Shown here: in pieces, positions 31,890-43,440 of the stretch | How positions within the stretch are numbered: the first letter of the stretch is position 1 | Layout of the letters: every line of letters begins with the position of its first letter | Made by a program: the position numbers and the translations under genes | The notes under the pieces: model-generated | Databases searched by the model: none | The model's input: only the letters and a program-made list of their open reading frames with translations | What the model was told of the DNA's origin: nothing | Assembly (NCBI GenBank): GCA_009829735.1 | Contig: CM020618.1 | Coordinates: 41,779,030-41,843,029, forward strand | Length of the DNA: 64,000 nt | Source: Pyropia yezoensis | Taxonomy: Eukaryota; Rhodophyta; Bangiophyceae; Bangiales; Bangiaceae | Direction: 5' to 3'

Positions 31890-32771
31890 ATGGACTTTCC
31901 CAATGATGCGAAGCCGGATATGTCAGCTGCGGATGGAGCGGACAACGATCACCCACCGCCTGCCGCTGCACCCACCCCCGACCGCGTCGACTACGATACG
32001 GCGGCACCGGGGACTGCTGCCACCCCCCCAAAGCGGATGGGTAGCTCCCCTCCTCCCTCCCCCGCAGATGTCAGCCGCGCCAGCGTCTGGAACAGCAGCG
32101 GCTGCCGCAGCGGCGAGGAGACACCAGCGGTCGGCTCAATGGTGCGGAAGATAAGCGGTGGTGGGACCCAGCGGCCCGCCCCCGAGGGTGGCAACCTGCA
32201 CTTTATGGAACGTCAGGTCCGGCATAGGATGCGCAAGGCGGTTGGGTCGGTGGCGGGCCTCGTCATTGACGAGGTGGGCATTGGTGAGTCTGAGGACGAG
32301 GACGCGTTCGTGACGCCGCAGCTGGCGCCCACCCTTAGCGCCCGCAAGTCGCGGAGCACCTCACAGGCACCCGGTGCTCGCGGGCGCACCACGTCGGTGG
32401 CACCACGCGCGGGTGCGCGCTGCCGCTCCGTGTCGATTGCGGCGCGCAACGGAACGGGCGGCAGCCTGTTTGGGGACAATGGCGGGGGGCGAGGCTTTGG
32501 CGCCGCCGCTGCTGCGAGCGCAGCCGCCAACTCTTTGGGCGCAGTCGCAGAGGACAACGAGGCGGGCGACGAGGACGACGAGGGGGGACAAGAGTCTCGG
32601 ATCTTCAAACCAGAATACCACCGCTTCAGCAGAGTCAGCGCCGCGACAGGCGACTGCAGCCGCCCAAAGAGGCGGTCGACAGTGAGCATGGTGCCTGCTG
32701 ACGCGGCCGTACGGGACATCCCCAAGAGGCGGTCGACAATGACTCTCGGCGCCGGGCAAGCGGCGCCTTGA
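31890..32771 (+). CDS. Hypothetical basic protein with paired KRRST motifs
   Basis: The ATG at 31890 (MDFPNDAKPDMSAADGADND) gives 293 aa. The N-terminus is acidic and Pro-rich, and the middle has a conserved-looking helix (NLHFMERQVRHRMRKAVGSV) followed by an acidic patch (ESEDEDAF). An Arg/Ser/Thr-rich stretch and a second acidic block (DNEAGDEDDEGG) come next. The C-terminus holds PKRRSTVSM and, 20 residues later, PKRRSTMTL, both good basophilic kinase sites (RRxS/T). Composition suggests an intrinsically disordered nuclear or cytoskeletal phosphoprotein. No family is recognised. The frame is open upstream without a better start. Confidence 0.55.
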   Translation: MDFPNDAKPDMSAADGADNDHPPPAAAPTPDRVDYDTAAPGTAATPPKRMGSSPPPSPADVSRASVWNSSGCRSGEETPAVGSMVRKISGGGTQRPAPEGGNLHFMERQVRHRMRKAVGSVAGLVIDEVGIGESEDEDAFVTPQLAPTLSARKSRSTSQAPGARGRTTSVAPRAGARCRSVSIAARNGTGGSLFGDNGGGRGFGAAAAASAAANSLGAVAEDNEAGDEDDEGGQESRIFKPEYHRFSRVSAATGDCSRPKRRSTVSMVPADAAVRDIPKRRSTMTLGAGQAAP

Positions 32772-33899
32772 CCGCTTCAACTGATGGGGCGGCGGGCCGA
32801 CCTGCGATCCTGGCACCGCCACGCCATGCCTGCGGACTGCCAAGTGCATAAGAGTAGGAAAAGCGCAGACCTTGATAGTGTGGCAAGTGTGCACCCACGA
32901 CAAGGTCAAAGAAATGAACAAGGAGACAGCCGCAGGGGAGGTAGACAGAGGTGGGGGAGGGGCGATACATGGTGGGGAAGAGTGAGTTGCACGGGCAGGC
33001 GGGCGAGAGGGGTGGTGGGGGTGGGGGTGGACAAGATAAAAAGAAATGTGCGCAAGCGGGGCGTGACCACTCCGGCGGAGAGGGAGAGCGAGAGAGGTGC
33101 GGGGGTCACCGAGAGTGGGGGAGGTCGGGAAAGAAACACAGCCCCTCAGTCTGCAGCACAGAGACCATCGTTATTCTGCACACACAAAAAACGATGGCGA
33201 GACAGATACGACCGACAGAGAGAAATCAGCGTTAGCATTCGCTTCTGTCAACAACGCGGGCCAAGCAAGACCAGCACAGGGGAGCAGCGTGAGCGGACCA
33301 TCACTGTGCGTGCAAGAGTTCGATGCCCGCCGCGACAGTGAGCGAGTGACCGGTCGGTGGCTGGGCAGGTAGCTTTCCGTAATGACCTGTACCGTTCGTC
33401 TAATACAACTGAGCGCAGGTCGCTGATGAGACAGCCACCCGTGAACGTGACAAAGACAACAGCAGGAAGAGGTGGCGATAACGCATGGACACGCGAACGA
33501 GCCAAGCTCGCCACCTGGCGCGCAGTAATCAAGAACCCAGGCACGCGGGGATCAGGGAGCAGGCGTGCAGTGAAGCAGACAGCGCTTGTGTCCAAGACAC
33601 AGCGAAAAGACCGAGACAACGGACCGCACTGGTCTCGACCGCAGACACGGACCGTTCCAGACTCCCAAGGCCAATGCACATATGGAACCACACAACAGAG
33701 ATGCCATGACGGCCGATGATGCAAACGTGCACACACAGGTGCGGGCGCTGAGGCCCGCCGTCGCAAAACTGCCCCGACGGCGGGCAGGTGAGCCCCGTGA
33801 CGGAGCAACATTGTGCAGGAGGGAAACAACTTTTCACTTCTACGCCAACCAATGGTGCACCGCAGCGTGCAGGGCCGTATAAGCAGGGCTCGCGCTTCT
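32772..33899. other. Intergenic region between convergent genes
   Basis: It lies between the 3' ends of the KRRST protein gene and RPS15. Purine-rich stretches (about 32930-33140) alternate with mixed sequence. Overlapping ORFs on both strands have no domain signature. I see nothing else. Confidence 0.5.
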
Positions 33900-34630
<731 letters not shown>

Positions 34631-35601
34631 GACGGCAACAGGTCGAGACGGGGCGGCGAAACGGCCAACCGACGTGCTGCAACAGAGGTGGCCGTGCAGG
34701 GGAGGAAGACGCGCAATGCCGCCAACACCACCGAGACGGACCGCGATGCAGTGCCCAGTGCCTCAGTCACGGCGGCCGTGTCGTCGGAAGGCGATCCGAA
34801 CAAAGTGGCCCGCCATGCCGTGCTAAACCATGTCAGTTCAGAAGTTGTCAAGACAGTTGTCGTCGTTCGATCAACCTCGGTCGGATCGATCCGACATGAG
34901 ATCCGTACTTCGCCCCGGGAAAATTCTTTTCAAGTCTCGCTATGATGACAAGTCGTTATGGGCGCTCCGCGTGGTCGAAGTGGCGGTCTCCGCGTCGCGA
35001 GTGGCTGCGCGTGGCACTATGTATTTCATACCTGCGAGTCCATGGTTTTTGAACTGGAACACATTGCACTTGCACGAGGCGGGAAAAAAAAAAAGTGATT
35101 TTTGGTGAGAAACGCCTCAAAGGCGCGAGTGGGCTCGCGGAGTCGGCTCGGCATGTCTAGCGGGTGGGGAGCTGCGACGGCAGTTGGGCGAGCTGGGCTA
35201 GCGGCAGGCAACGCGCCTACGTACTGTACAGAGCATATGGTTCGCCCACAGGAATGCAAGGGCGATGCGGGAGGGGGAACCACCAGTGGCGCGGTCTGGC
35301 CGGTATTTTTGTCCCGGGACGCCCATGGTGCCTGCTGTCTGTGTGCGTATTGGCCCCATGCCCGTAGTGACGGTCCGCCACCAACGGTGACGCAACCGTG
35401 GTGAGGGGGATCTTCGGTGAAAGGGCGGTCACGGACTCAGCTTGCTGGCGGCCACCGTCCGCAAGACCCACTCCCGCCTCTGCCCCCCAAGCACACTCCC
35501 GCCTCTGCCCCCAAGCACACTCTCGCCTCTGCTCCCCAACCACCCTTCCTTCCCAGACGACGCCGCCCCCCCTTTCACTTCCCTCCCCTTGTTCGCTCCT
35601 C
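34631..35601. promoter_or_regulatory. Bidirectional promoter region of RPS15 and the LPMO-like gene
   Basis: This 971-bp spacer lies between two divergent start codons. It contains a perfect 16-bp palindrome at 34880-34895 (GTCGGATCGATCCGAC) in a lower-GC stretch. Three ~24-bp tandem units (35468-35540, core CACTCCCGCCTCTGCCCC) lie about 60-135 bp upstream of the LPMO-like ATG. No TATA box stands out. A regulatory role is inferred from position only. Confidence 0.5.
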
Positions 35602-36712
35602 ATGGTGCGCCCACTGTGGGTAGCTGCGGCCACCGCTGCGCTCCTGCTACTGGGCACCACCATCCTGGTGTCCTCACCCCTCCCGTCACAGGCCCACTCG
35701 ATGCTCTATAGCCCATCGCCCAACCACCCCGCTGACTGCACGGACCCAGGCAAACGGCAGTGCCTCGGTCATGGGGACACGGCATGCCCACCCAGCAAGG
35801 ACCCTGACGGGGAAGGCGGCTCGGCACGGCGTCCCGCGGCCGTCTATGCCCGCGGCCAGCGGGTGAGGATGCTTTACTATAAGAACAACCATGCGGGTGT
35901 GGGCTTTACCCGCTGGTCCTTGGTACCAGCCGCACGGTACATGTCCGTCAAGGCGCACCAGCGGTTTGCTTTTCACTATAACTGCTGGGGGAGCGACTAT
36001 CACAAATGCACGGGGAAAGCGTGCGGGACGGACAAAACACACCACGCGTGGTCGGCGCTGGTGACCATCCCCACCTCCATTCCTGACGGCAACTATGTGC
36101 TTGGCTGGGGTACGTTGGTTGCGCGCCACCCTACCGACAGCGGGGAGGGGTCGGAGTCCTTGTCGCCATTGGGGCGGTGCGCCCCCACGTCCGCCGAAAA
36201 CCCAATGGTGCCTCTGATCGTGTTTAACCCCGCACTCCTCTCTAACCCCGCTCTCCTCTTGCGCCTTTGCCGGTAGGGCATCCCTTGGCGTTTCTTTCCT
36301 CCTCATCTCTAATGAAGTCTGGTATGGCGGCGGCAGTAGCAAATGCGGTGCAAGGCTTCGCTGGTCCGCCTACTGGTCGTGCTCCTTTGTACGCATCCAG
36401 GGCGGCCCGCAGACGCGGTCGTGGACTCCTCGCTTCGTACCAAATAGCGGCCGCACCGAGCCCGGCACGCGGGGCACGGCCACGCAAAAGCGACACCAGT
36501 GCCTGTCTGGGGTGGACCGCCTGGGTATCTGTGATCGGATGACGGCCTCGTGCAAGCGCCGGCGGGTGGTCTACCAGACCCCGTACGAATTTGCCGGCGG
36601 CCGAACGCCCGCGCCGTTGACCACAGAGATGTACCAAGACGCGGCAGGGCCGCCCGATGGGGGCAAGGGGCGGAGTCGCCACGGCCACGCTTCTTCCGGT
36701 ACGTGCACCTGA
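35602..36712 (+). CDS. Secreted LPMO-like copper protein, two exons
   Basis: Exon 1 is 35602-36109, the intron 36110-36317 (GTACGT donor, AATGAAG acceptor, 208 bp) and exon 2 36318-36712 (TGA). The spliced product is 300 aa. A signal peptide (residues 1-31, ending LPSQA) is followed at once by His32 (HSMLYSPSPN). Cleavage there would expose an N-terminal His, the first ligand of the LPMO histidine brace. His97 in NNHAGVGFTRWSLVP is the likely second ligand. The splice joins IPDGNYVLGW to a V-W-Y-G-G segment, followed by AYWSCSFVRIQGG, the usual LPMO/chitin-binding type-4 end strands. Many Cys suggest disulfides. Family knowledge suggests oxidative attack on a wall polysaccharide. The substrate, and even catalytic activity, are inference. 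Unspliced, the frame ends at 36276 without these strands. Confidence 0.68.
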
Positions 36713-39700
36713 CGAGGTGATGGGATGAGGTGTGGAGGTTTATGCTATGTCTATATAGATACTTGTTCTTCATGCTATTTGGCTTTCCACATGCTACTTG
36801 GCTTTCCACCTTTTGGAGATATCTATTGCAGTTCCCCGAATTTTGTCTCATGTCTCATGGAGGCAAGAGCAACAGCGTGACATTAAGGCCATGAGCCAAC
36901 CGCGTGCTGGGAGCTCGCAGCGGACCAATAGCGTGCTGCGGGGCATTCCTTTCGATCAGACTATGATTGGCTGCAGTTGCGGAGGATCTGGTACCGAACG
37001 ATGGTTGGTCAGATAGCTGTTGTTTTCTCTCACAATCTCGGCGGATTTCCCTCTATCTCGGCCCGATCCACTCAAGAGCACTGAGAGAGGTCGCAGCTGG
37101 TTCCTGGGATGCCTGTTCCCTCATCGATGTGGGCAGAAATCTCGAGAAAGTCCCAGATCGCACTGTTTCCACACTAACGCGGAGCACTCATTGGCCAGTG
37201 GTTCGCCATCTGAGGCATGCCATTGGCCTGTTGCGGGTCTGTTGTTGTTATTGTCGCCATGAGACAAAATTCGGGATACTGCAATATCTATTATTTATCT
37301 ACACACACCACACAGCAATTTGTATGCATTTCATGGGGGCTCAGAACAACCAATTTGGAACAGTGGTGATAACGTATTTTGCGACCTCTCCGTCGTCATC
37401 CTCAGATCACCATGGTGCCATGCATGGAAGGAGAACAATTTAATCACATAGATAAGATATTTACTGTTCATACGAGAGTATCTATTCATCCCAAGCTTTC
37501 CACGACACAATGTATCAAGCTTCTTCCCAAGAAAGAGCAATAAAATGTACATGAATGTAGACAGCACTCTTTTTGATGCGCCTGAGCTTCGTGTTATCTC
37601 ATGTAAGTAGATGCAGTTTGGCAAGCTCTTTCTTGCCATGCTCCTTCTTCTCTCCCACTTCTTAGCTCTCCCTCACCGCCAATTATTTCGAGAAAATCGC
37701 CCTATACCTTCCAACGGGCCGCGGACAGAGCCGAGTACTATTGAATCGAGGCAGTCCACTGCTCAGCGCATTGATTTTCTTCGTGATCCTGGCCGAAACA
37801 CGAACGACATCATAAATGCAATAAAGCGCCCCAACTATTTATTCGCGGAAGCTGAACTTCTTCGTTGTCAGCAGCCCCATGTGGGGAGACATTGGCATGG
37901 CCACTTGTTTCCTTGAAATTAGAGAGAATGCAAGGGCGACTTATTGCACGTCCGCCAAAAAGTATACATGCGCGGGTCTCAAGACGCGCATCAAACTTTT
38001 TTTTGATCTCGCGTTCGAGTCGCTGTCTAATGAGAGGCCGAGCCAAGTACCCCTGTAGCGGACCATGCCAGGATCTGATTGCTACCTCCGTTAGTGATTG
38101 GACCATGCCCTTCTGACGGTCATCCAGTGGACCTGCGGGCCTGCCCGTCGGAACGTGCCTTCTAAAAAGGCCATCAACAGATGATCCCGTGAGGACCACC
38201 GCTTGTCGTCTCACCAATCCGAAGCACCCCTGCGAGCCACCAGCCGCCCGAGCCCTTCCCTGACAAAAAAAACACCCTCCAAGTTAACCCAGGAAACGCA
38301 ATAGTTTCTGAAAAGAATAGGTATCAGCGTTGGGCCCGGCCAGCCTAATTTGAGACCTCCCCACGTCCAAGCCTGGATTAGGACATGCCTCGGTTGCTCA
38401 ATGCTCGAGGAGCAATAGTTTCTGGAGAGTTCTCTCTCGGCTCTGGTCCTAATCACAGTGGTCCCCCCACAGGGGCGCGCAGGACGACAATTAGGCTGCT
38501 GGCTGGATGGAGGGCCCACTCATGTACATCGAGACTGCGACGCTGTCTGCAGACCAAAGCCAAGTTTCTCCTGGCCTGCGGATGGCGAGGCATCCATGGG
38601 GGGAGGATTTCCAGGTCATTCTCCGCATGTATACTTTTTGGCGGACGTGCAATAGGCCTGTGCGGGCACTTCAGTCAGGGAGTCGGTCCTAGAGGCAATT
38701 ACGATTTGCTGGGAGCCTCTCTGAAGAGTAAGTCTGAGTCCCCCAGGACAGAATTCAGAAACCAGCAGTCGGTACGTATTGCTGAGTGCCCAGTTTTCGC
38801 CGATCGGGACATGAACACGAACTAACTGCTGATGACCAATGACATGATTCACATGATGCGAATTTGCCTACAGCTGGTGCAGCTCCAACGAGAGGCTGCT
38901 CCGCATCGGTGTCCTTTGCTCTGCATCAAAGGGAGCTGAGATTTCCGAGGGATTTCCGACGACCACGGCAAGCTGCACAACTCATTATGAGTTGATGTCG
39001 CAAGACGAGGGACATGATGAAGAAGGAGCAAGGGAGAATGCACGATAAAACAGCAGTGTTCTGAACAGACACATTTCAGGTCGAGACCGACTGTCACGGC
39101 AGCCAATCGTCTGCCTCCAGGGATCTGTGCGCCAGAACGCGATATTCGTTTTTTTTTTCAGCTTCTCGCACGTGATTGGCTTGTGCTCTTATTCTTGCAC
39201 TTGTGCTCGTGTTCGGATCGGCCAAAACTCCGCACTCAGCAATATATCGGTCTTTGATAGTCGAGAAACAATCTGCCATTATGTATTCAAACGTATTGTT
39301 GTAGATCGATTTTGACTAATTTCTGTTCCACTATTGAAGAAACAAGAGAACGGAAGCAAGTGTGCAGGTGCGGGACCTTCTCATACTCAGGCCGGGAGTT
39401 AAAAGTTAGCCACTTAACGTCCAGAAATGATCACGTGTCGAATTAGGAGAGCCATCCAAACAAGTTGCGATTCACCTAGAAGTAGAGCTAAAAAAGATTA
39501 TTTCTTTGCAATCGCCGATAGCTGTTTCGATGAACTTGACGTCGGACGTAGCAATAGCAAACAGTTAGTCGGACCAGGGAACAGTTGCATAAAAAGTTTG
39601 CGGGTGCTTATTTCATGGTGCTCAGATGTTTTGGCACGATCTTCTTTATCTGATGTTTTCCGCTCCCCCTGAGTTAATGAGACCTTTGTCCAAACGCCGA

Positions 39701-41763
39701 CATCCACATGTGTCCTCATCATGCGCACAGCATGTGCCAAAATTTAACCAGCGAGCAAACATGGAAAGCATTGTCAAATGTTTTTTGAGAAGAAAATGAA
39801 CAGAAGAAGGTTTGCTCCCCTCTCGCTTGGTCTACAGGACAACCCCAGACTCCTGATGAATATGTGGTAGGTTATTTCACGAGCGCGACTCGCTCTTGTG
39901 CTCCCTTGGAACGCACTTGCACAGAAGAAATAAAGAATCCGCCCCGCCTACCCCGTTAACTTGTCAACAACAGAAACAACCTGCCTTGCCGAGATACTCC
40001 CTCCATTGGGTTGTAAAGCTGGTTGGCCTTTCCTCCCTAGCAAGTGAAAATAACTCCATATTCCCAGAGTGTAGCCAGGCAGTACCGTGAGGTGACACTT
40101 GCGCACTGCATCGAGAAACAGTTTGGGGAACTCGAGAGCGGCATTGGTGTCAGTCGAAAGCGGAATGCCAGGTACCAGTCTTGGCTGCCTCTGCAAACTC
40201 CCTAAAAGAAAGTCCCACTTGCGTGAGTGCGTTGCCAGCTTCGTCAGCATGCCCTGAACGTAAGGGTGTGCACCGCGCCCAGGGACCGCTCTTGTAGCCG
40301 CCACAATCTGGCGTTGGATCGATGTTAGGAACAGTGATCCCACTGACTGGTTAACAAGGTATTTCTCTTTAGTTATCTAGTCGCTTGCGACTCCTCAATG
40401 TGCTACTATTTCAAGTAGATACGTCGGTTGGGACGGTCCCATTTTGACCAGCAAGTGAGGAGTGCTCACTTTGGCCTCTCCGAAGGGAACACAAGTGCAA
40501 GAACAAAAGCACGAGCTAATTGCGAACTGGAAGCTGTTAGCTAGTTAATCGCTCTTCGAGGCGCTTGGATCCCGGCAATGCATCATTGGCTGGGGCGAGA
40601 GCGGGTCTACAGCCGAACACTGATCCGTCAGAGCGCGAATCTGTTTTCGGTCAATCTCGCTCACTTTTTGGCCATCTCCGACCATATCTCGCTATATCAG
40701 TTGTGTGGCGTTCATGTGTGCCTGCACGCCCGCCGTTTTGTTCGGGATCGCCGAACAAGTCAGAGATCCACCTGTTTGCACAGCAATGGACCGCCATGAG
40801 GAGCAATCATTAATGGTGTGTCTTCTCAGGCACGTGATATGTCATCTATTGTTTCTTCGTGCTCCTATACCGATCAGTCAAAATTGAGCACACGGCGATA
40901 CTGCTGGACTCTAAATTCGGTCCTGGGAGACTGCGACTGACTATCTCACAGAGGCTCCCAGCCAATAATACTCGCCCCTCGAACCGCGTCTCTGACTGAT
41001 GTGCCCCCCACAGACGAGATTCTCGCTTAGTTTCCCGCAGATCGTCAAGGAAACAAGTAATCCTGCCAAGGTCCTCCCAGATGCGGCTCCTCACGGTGAA
41101 AGAACCTCATCTGGTAAAAAACAGAACAAAACATTGGCAGTTGTTTACAGAAGACAATCGATAGTTGAGACAGTCTTCCGAACAGTCCTGAACCTCAGAA
41201 ATACTGGCGAAGGATCGCTCAGCATCAACGTCGAAAACTGTTCTTTCCGCGGAACGCGTCATTTATAGAACTGTTTTTATCCGTCTTCTCTGTAGACGGC
41301 CAAAAGTACAAAGACGTAGATTACCTTGGACGATCCTCACAAGAGTTTTCAGAACCCGCCCAGGATGTTCTTTAAGAACAGCTCAAGTGATACAGCCAGA
41401 AAGGAAATTAGGAGCAATCGTAGAGGAACATTGCAAGATGTAGTATTGAAGTTTCTGCTTTTCATTGAACTGAGACTTGTCATACGTCCAGCAGATTACC
41501 TTCAATAACGTCGCTAATACTAGGCACTGAGGATGTACATCGCGAGCCACCGTAATCGTCCTTCTTATCGGACAACACCAGCTCAGGCTTGATGCGTGGG
41601 GAGTTGTGAGACTATGACATAGTATTTGAATGCCGACTCAGGCTTTCGCTGTTCCTGAGATTGTGCGAATGGTAACCGTGTGCTGCGCCAGGACTGGACC
41701 GACTAAGCCAGAGATAGTTCATTCAGGAACGAAGACCACTGAATTGTGACGTATTCAAGACCG
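36713..41763. other. AT-richer, gene-free region
   Basis: About 5 kb of clearly lower GC than the gene-bearing DNA, with short ORFs only and no domain recognised on either strand. It contains a perfect 31-bp inverted repeat (37942-37972 and 38624-38654). A shared GCAATAGTTTCTG motif occurs near 38299 and 38410. I suspect old, decayed transposon DNA, but nothing is identifiable. Confidence 0.5.
37942..38654. repeat. Perfect 31-bp inverted repeat, 651-bp interior
   Basis: Arm 37942-37972 (TATTGCACGTCCGCCAAAAA...) and its exact reverse complement at 38624-38654 enclose 651 bp. Similarity ends at the arms. It may mark the ends or subterminal part of a non-autonomous DNA element. No transposase remnant is visible. 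Confidence 0.8.
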
Positions 41764-41795
41764 TTACTCCTGCCTGCCATACGCGGGTGTGCCAG
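41764..41795 (-). repeat. Split direct repeat B2 (32 bp), partner of B1 at 42238-42269
   Basis: This is an exact 32-bp direct copy of 42238-42269 (TTACTCCTGCCTGCCATACG...). B1 encodes the last residues and the stop codon of the recombinase. B2 forms the outer 3' end of the element. Confidence 0.88.
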
Positions 41796-42035
41796 TTGGT
41801 ACAGTTTAATACGGCCAGGTCCAGGGTTGTCGATGGGCCCGTCGGGTCGCCAACGACAGCCTGGCCGGCCACTGGGCGTGAGCGTGTTCACGTCCCCCAA
41901 TGAGGGTAAACAGCGTGCCACCTTGGAGGTAGGCAGGCAGATAAGAGAAGCAAAAAGAGAGAGAGGAGAGAGAGAGAGCGACAAGAAGGCGGCTGAGATG
42001 GCCGCCTACGGGCGTCAAGCCGGGAAGGTGGGTGG

Positions 42036-42239
42036 GGCGCGAGGGCAAACGAACGTGCCGGCCGACGACGGCCGGTGCGTGACCCCCCGCGCCTCGCCTC
42101 TTGAACACCGTCGGGCGGCCAGGTGGCCGCACTGCGCCGGATACCCCAAGTAGCCCGTCCCCCCCCTCCGCCGGGGAGATCGGGATCCCACCCGCTAGGC
42201 GGACGCATAACGCCTTAAACCTCACAAGCAAGACACATT
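42036..42239 (-). repeat. Split direct repeat A2 of the YR retroelement (204 bp)
   Basis: A near-identical direct copy of A1 at 47097-47300, of equal length (204 bp) with a handful of substitutions. The internal ORF begins inside the region next to A1, and the YR stop codon lies at the B1/A2 border. Confidence 0.93.
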
Positions 42240-43440
42240 ACTCCTGCCTGCCATACGCGGGTGTGCCAGATGATGGAGATGGCCGCGCGGGGTGACGCCC
42301 CTCGGGGGCGGAGCGCAGCCAGCGGCCGCAAAGGCGCAGCGCCGCGGGGGAGAAGGGTGCCAGCACTGACACGTACTTGGCGATGGCGGTGCGGGTGTCG
42401 TTGTCCTTGTGGCCCAGCATTGCCGCGACCGCTACCATAGGCACGCCGATAACGTGCAAGGCGGTCGCTCCCCCTGCCCGGCAGCTGTAGGACGAGTACA
42501 GCACGCCGGGCGGGGGGGCGGCGCCAAGCGCCGCCATGGCCTTGTGGAGCCATGAGGTCAGGTCGTCCACCGTCGGGGCGCGGTGGACGGACGGGGTAGA
42601 GAAGACCATGCGGTTGGGCGGGGCGGCCTCGGCGACCAGCTCGTCGCGCATGGTGCGCAGCAATGCCAGGACCGGGTCGTGCACCAGCATGGGGTCACGT
42701 GGAATGGTGTACACCAGGCGGCGAGGGTCGTCACGTCCCTCCGTGTTCTTGTAACGGTTGACGTGGATGGAGAAGGCGCCGTCCGCCAGCACGAAGATGT
42801 CCTGGAACTGCAGCTCGATGACTTCGGATGTACGGCGGCACACGAGGAAGCAGTGGACAATGGCGGTCAGCTGCCGCCGCCAGTCGGGGTCCGTCGTGCG
42901 TGTGGCCAACTTGAGGATGTCCCAGGCATGCTCGGGCGAGAGGGGCCCGCGGGCCGTTGGCAGCGAGTTGGTCTTGTCGGCGACCATGCGGGCCCAACCC
43001 TTACGCAGCTTACCGACCAGCGGGCCCGCGGCCGGTTTGTCGAAGCCTTTCGCCGCGTGCATATTGTTGACCGACGTGAGGTAGCTGCGCATCGTCGACG
43101 GCTTGAGCCCGCGGTCGCACATAGTCGCAAAGTAGCACGAGATGGCTGCGTCGGTGGTGGGCAGCGCGGGCCACCCGTTGGCCTCGCAGAAGTCAGCGTA
43201 GTACACCCACTGGCGGTTGTAGCCGGCCGCCGTGCGGTGGGTGATAGCAGAGTCAAGGATAGCGCGGGCCGTGGCGGCGCCGGCACTCACATGGCCGAGG
43301 GCGGCCACGGTGTTGGCCTCGGTAAGGTCCCGCCACGCGACACTGTGTGCGCAGGGCCGCTGCAATCGATCCACAGTGCGGCCGTCCGCCAGTACGGCTG
43401 TCTGCCGCGCCCTGCCCAGCGGCCGTGCGTGAAGAGGCGC
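42238..43440 (-). CDS. Tyrosine recombinase of the YR retroelement
   Basis: It would catalyse integration of a circular DNA copy through a covalent 3'-phosphotyrosine. A SAM-like N-terminal domain (AILDSAITHRTAAGYNRQW, FCEANG) leads to the catalytic part. The first Arg lies in CRRTSEVIELQ, the second in SYSCRAGGATALH, then LGHKDNDTRTAIAKYV with the nucleophilic Tyr codon at 42373-42375. There is no ATG between the end of the RT/RNase H domain and this region. The frame is -1 relative to RT/RNase H and overlaps it. Expression therefore probably needs a -1 frameshift or a spliced RNA. The start coordinate given is the approximate domain boundary. The frame is open (as shadow) up to 45459. No inactivating change is seen within the domain. 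Confidence 0.85.
   Translation of the reverse strand, partial: APLHARPLGRARQTAVLADGRTVDRLQRPCAHSVAWRDLTEANTVAALGHVSAGAATARAILDSAITHRTAAGYNRQWVYYADFCEANGWPALPTTDAAISCYFATMCDRGLKPSTMRSYLTSVNNMHAAKGFDKPAAGPLVGKLRKGWARMVADKTNSLPTARGPLSPEHAWDILKLATRTTDPDWRRQLTAIVHCFLVCRRTSEVIELQFQDIFVLADGAFSIHVNRYKNTEGRDDPRRLVYTIPRDPMLVHDPVLALLRTMRDELVAEAAPPNRMVFSTPSVHRAPTVDDLTSWLHKAMAALGAAPPPGVLYSSYSCRAGGATALHVIGVPMVAVAAMLGHKDNDTRTAIAKYVSVLAPFSPAALRLCGRWLRSAPEGRHPARPSPSSGTPAYGRQE

Noticed and set aside
34880..34895. 16-bp perfect palindrome upstream of RPS15 as a member of the retroelement hairpin family
   Set aside because: It is an even palindrome centred on ATCGAT without the AASTT core, and it lies outside the retroelements.
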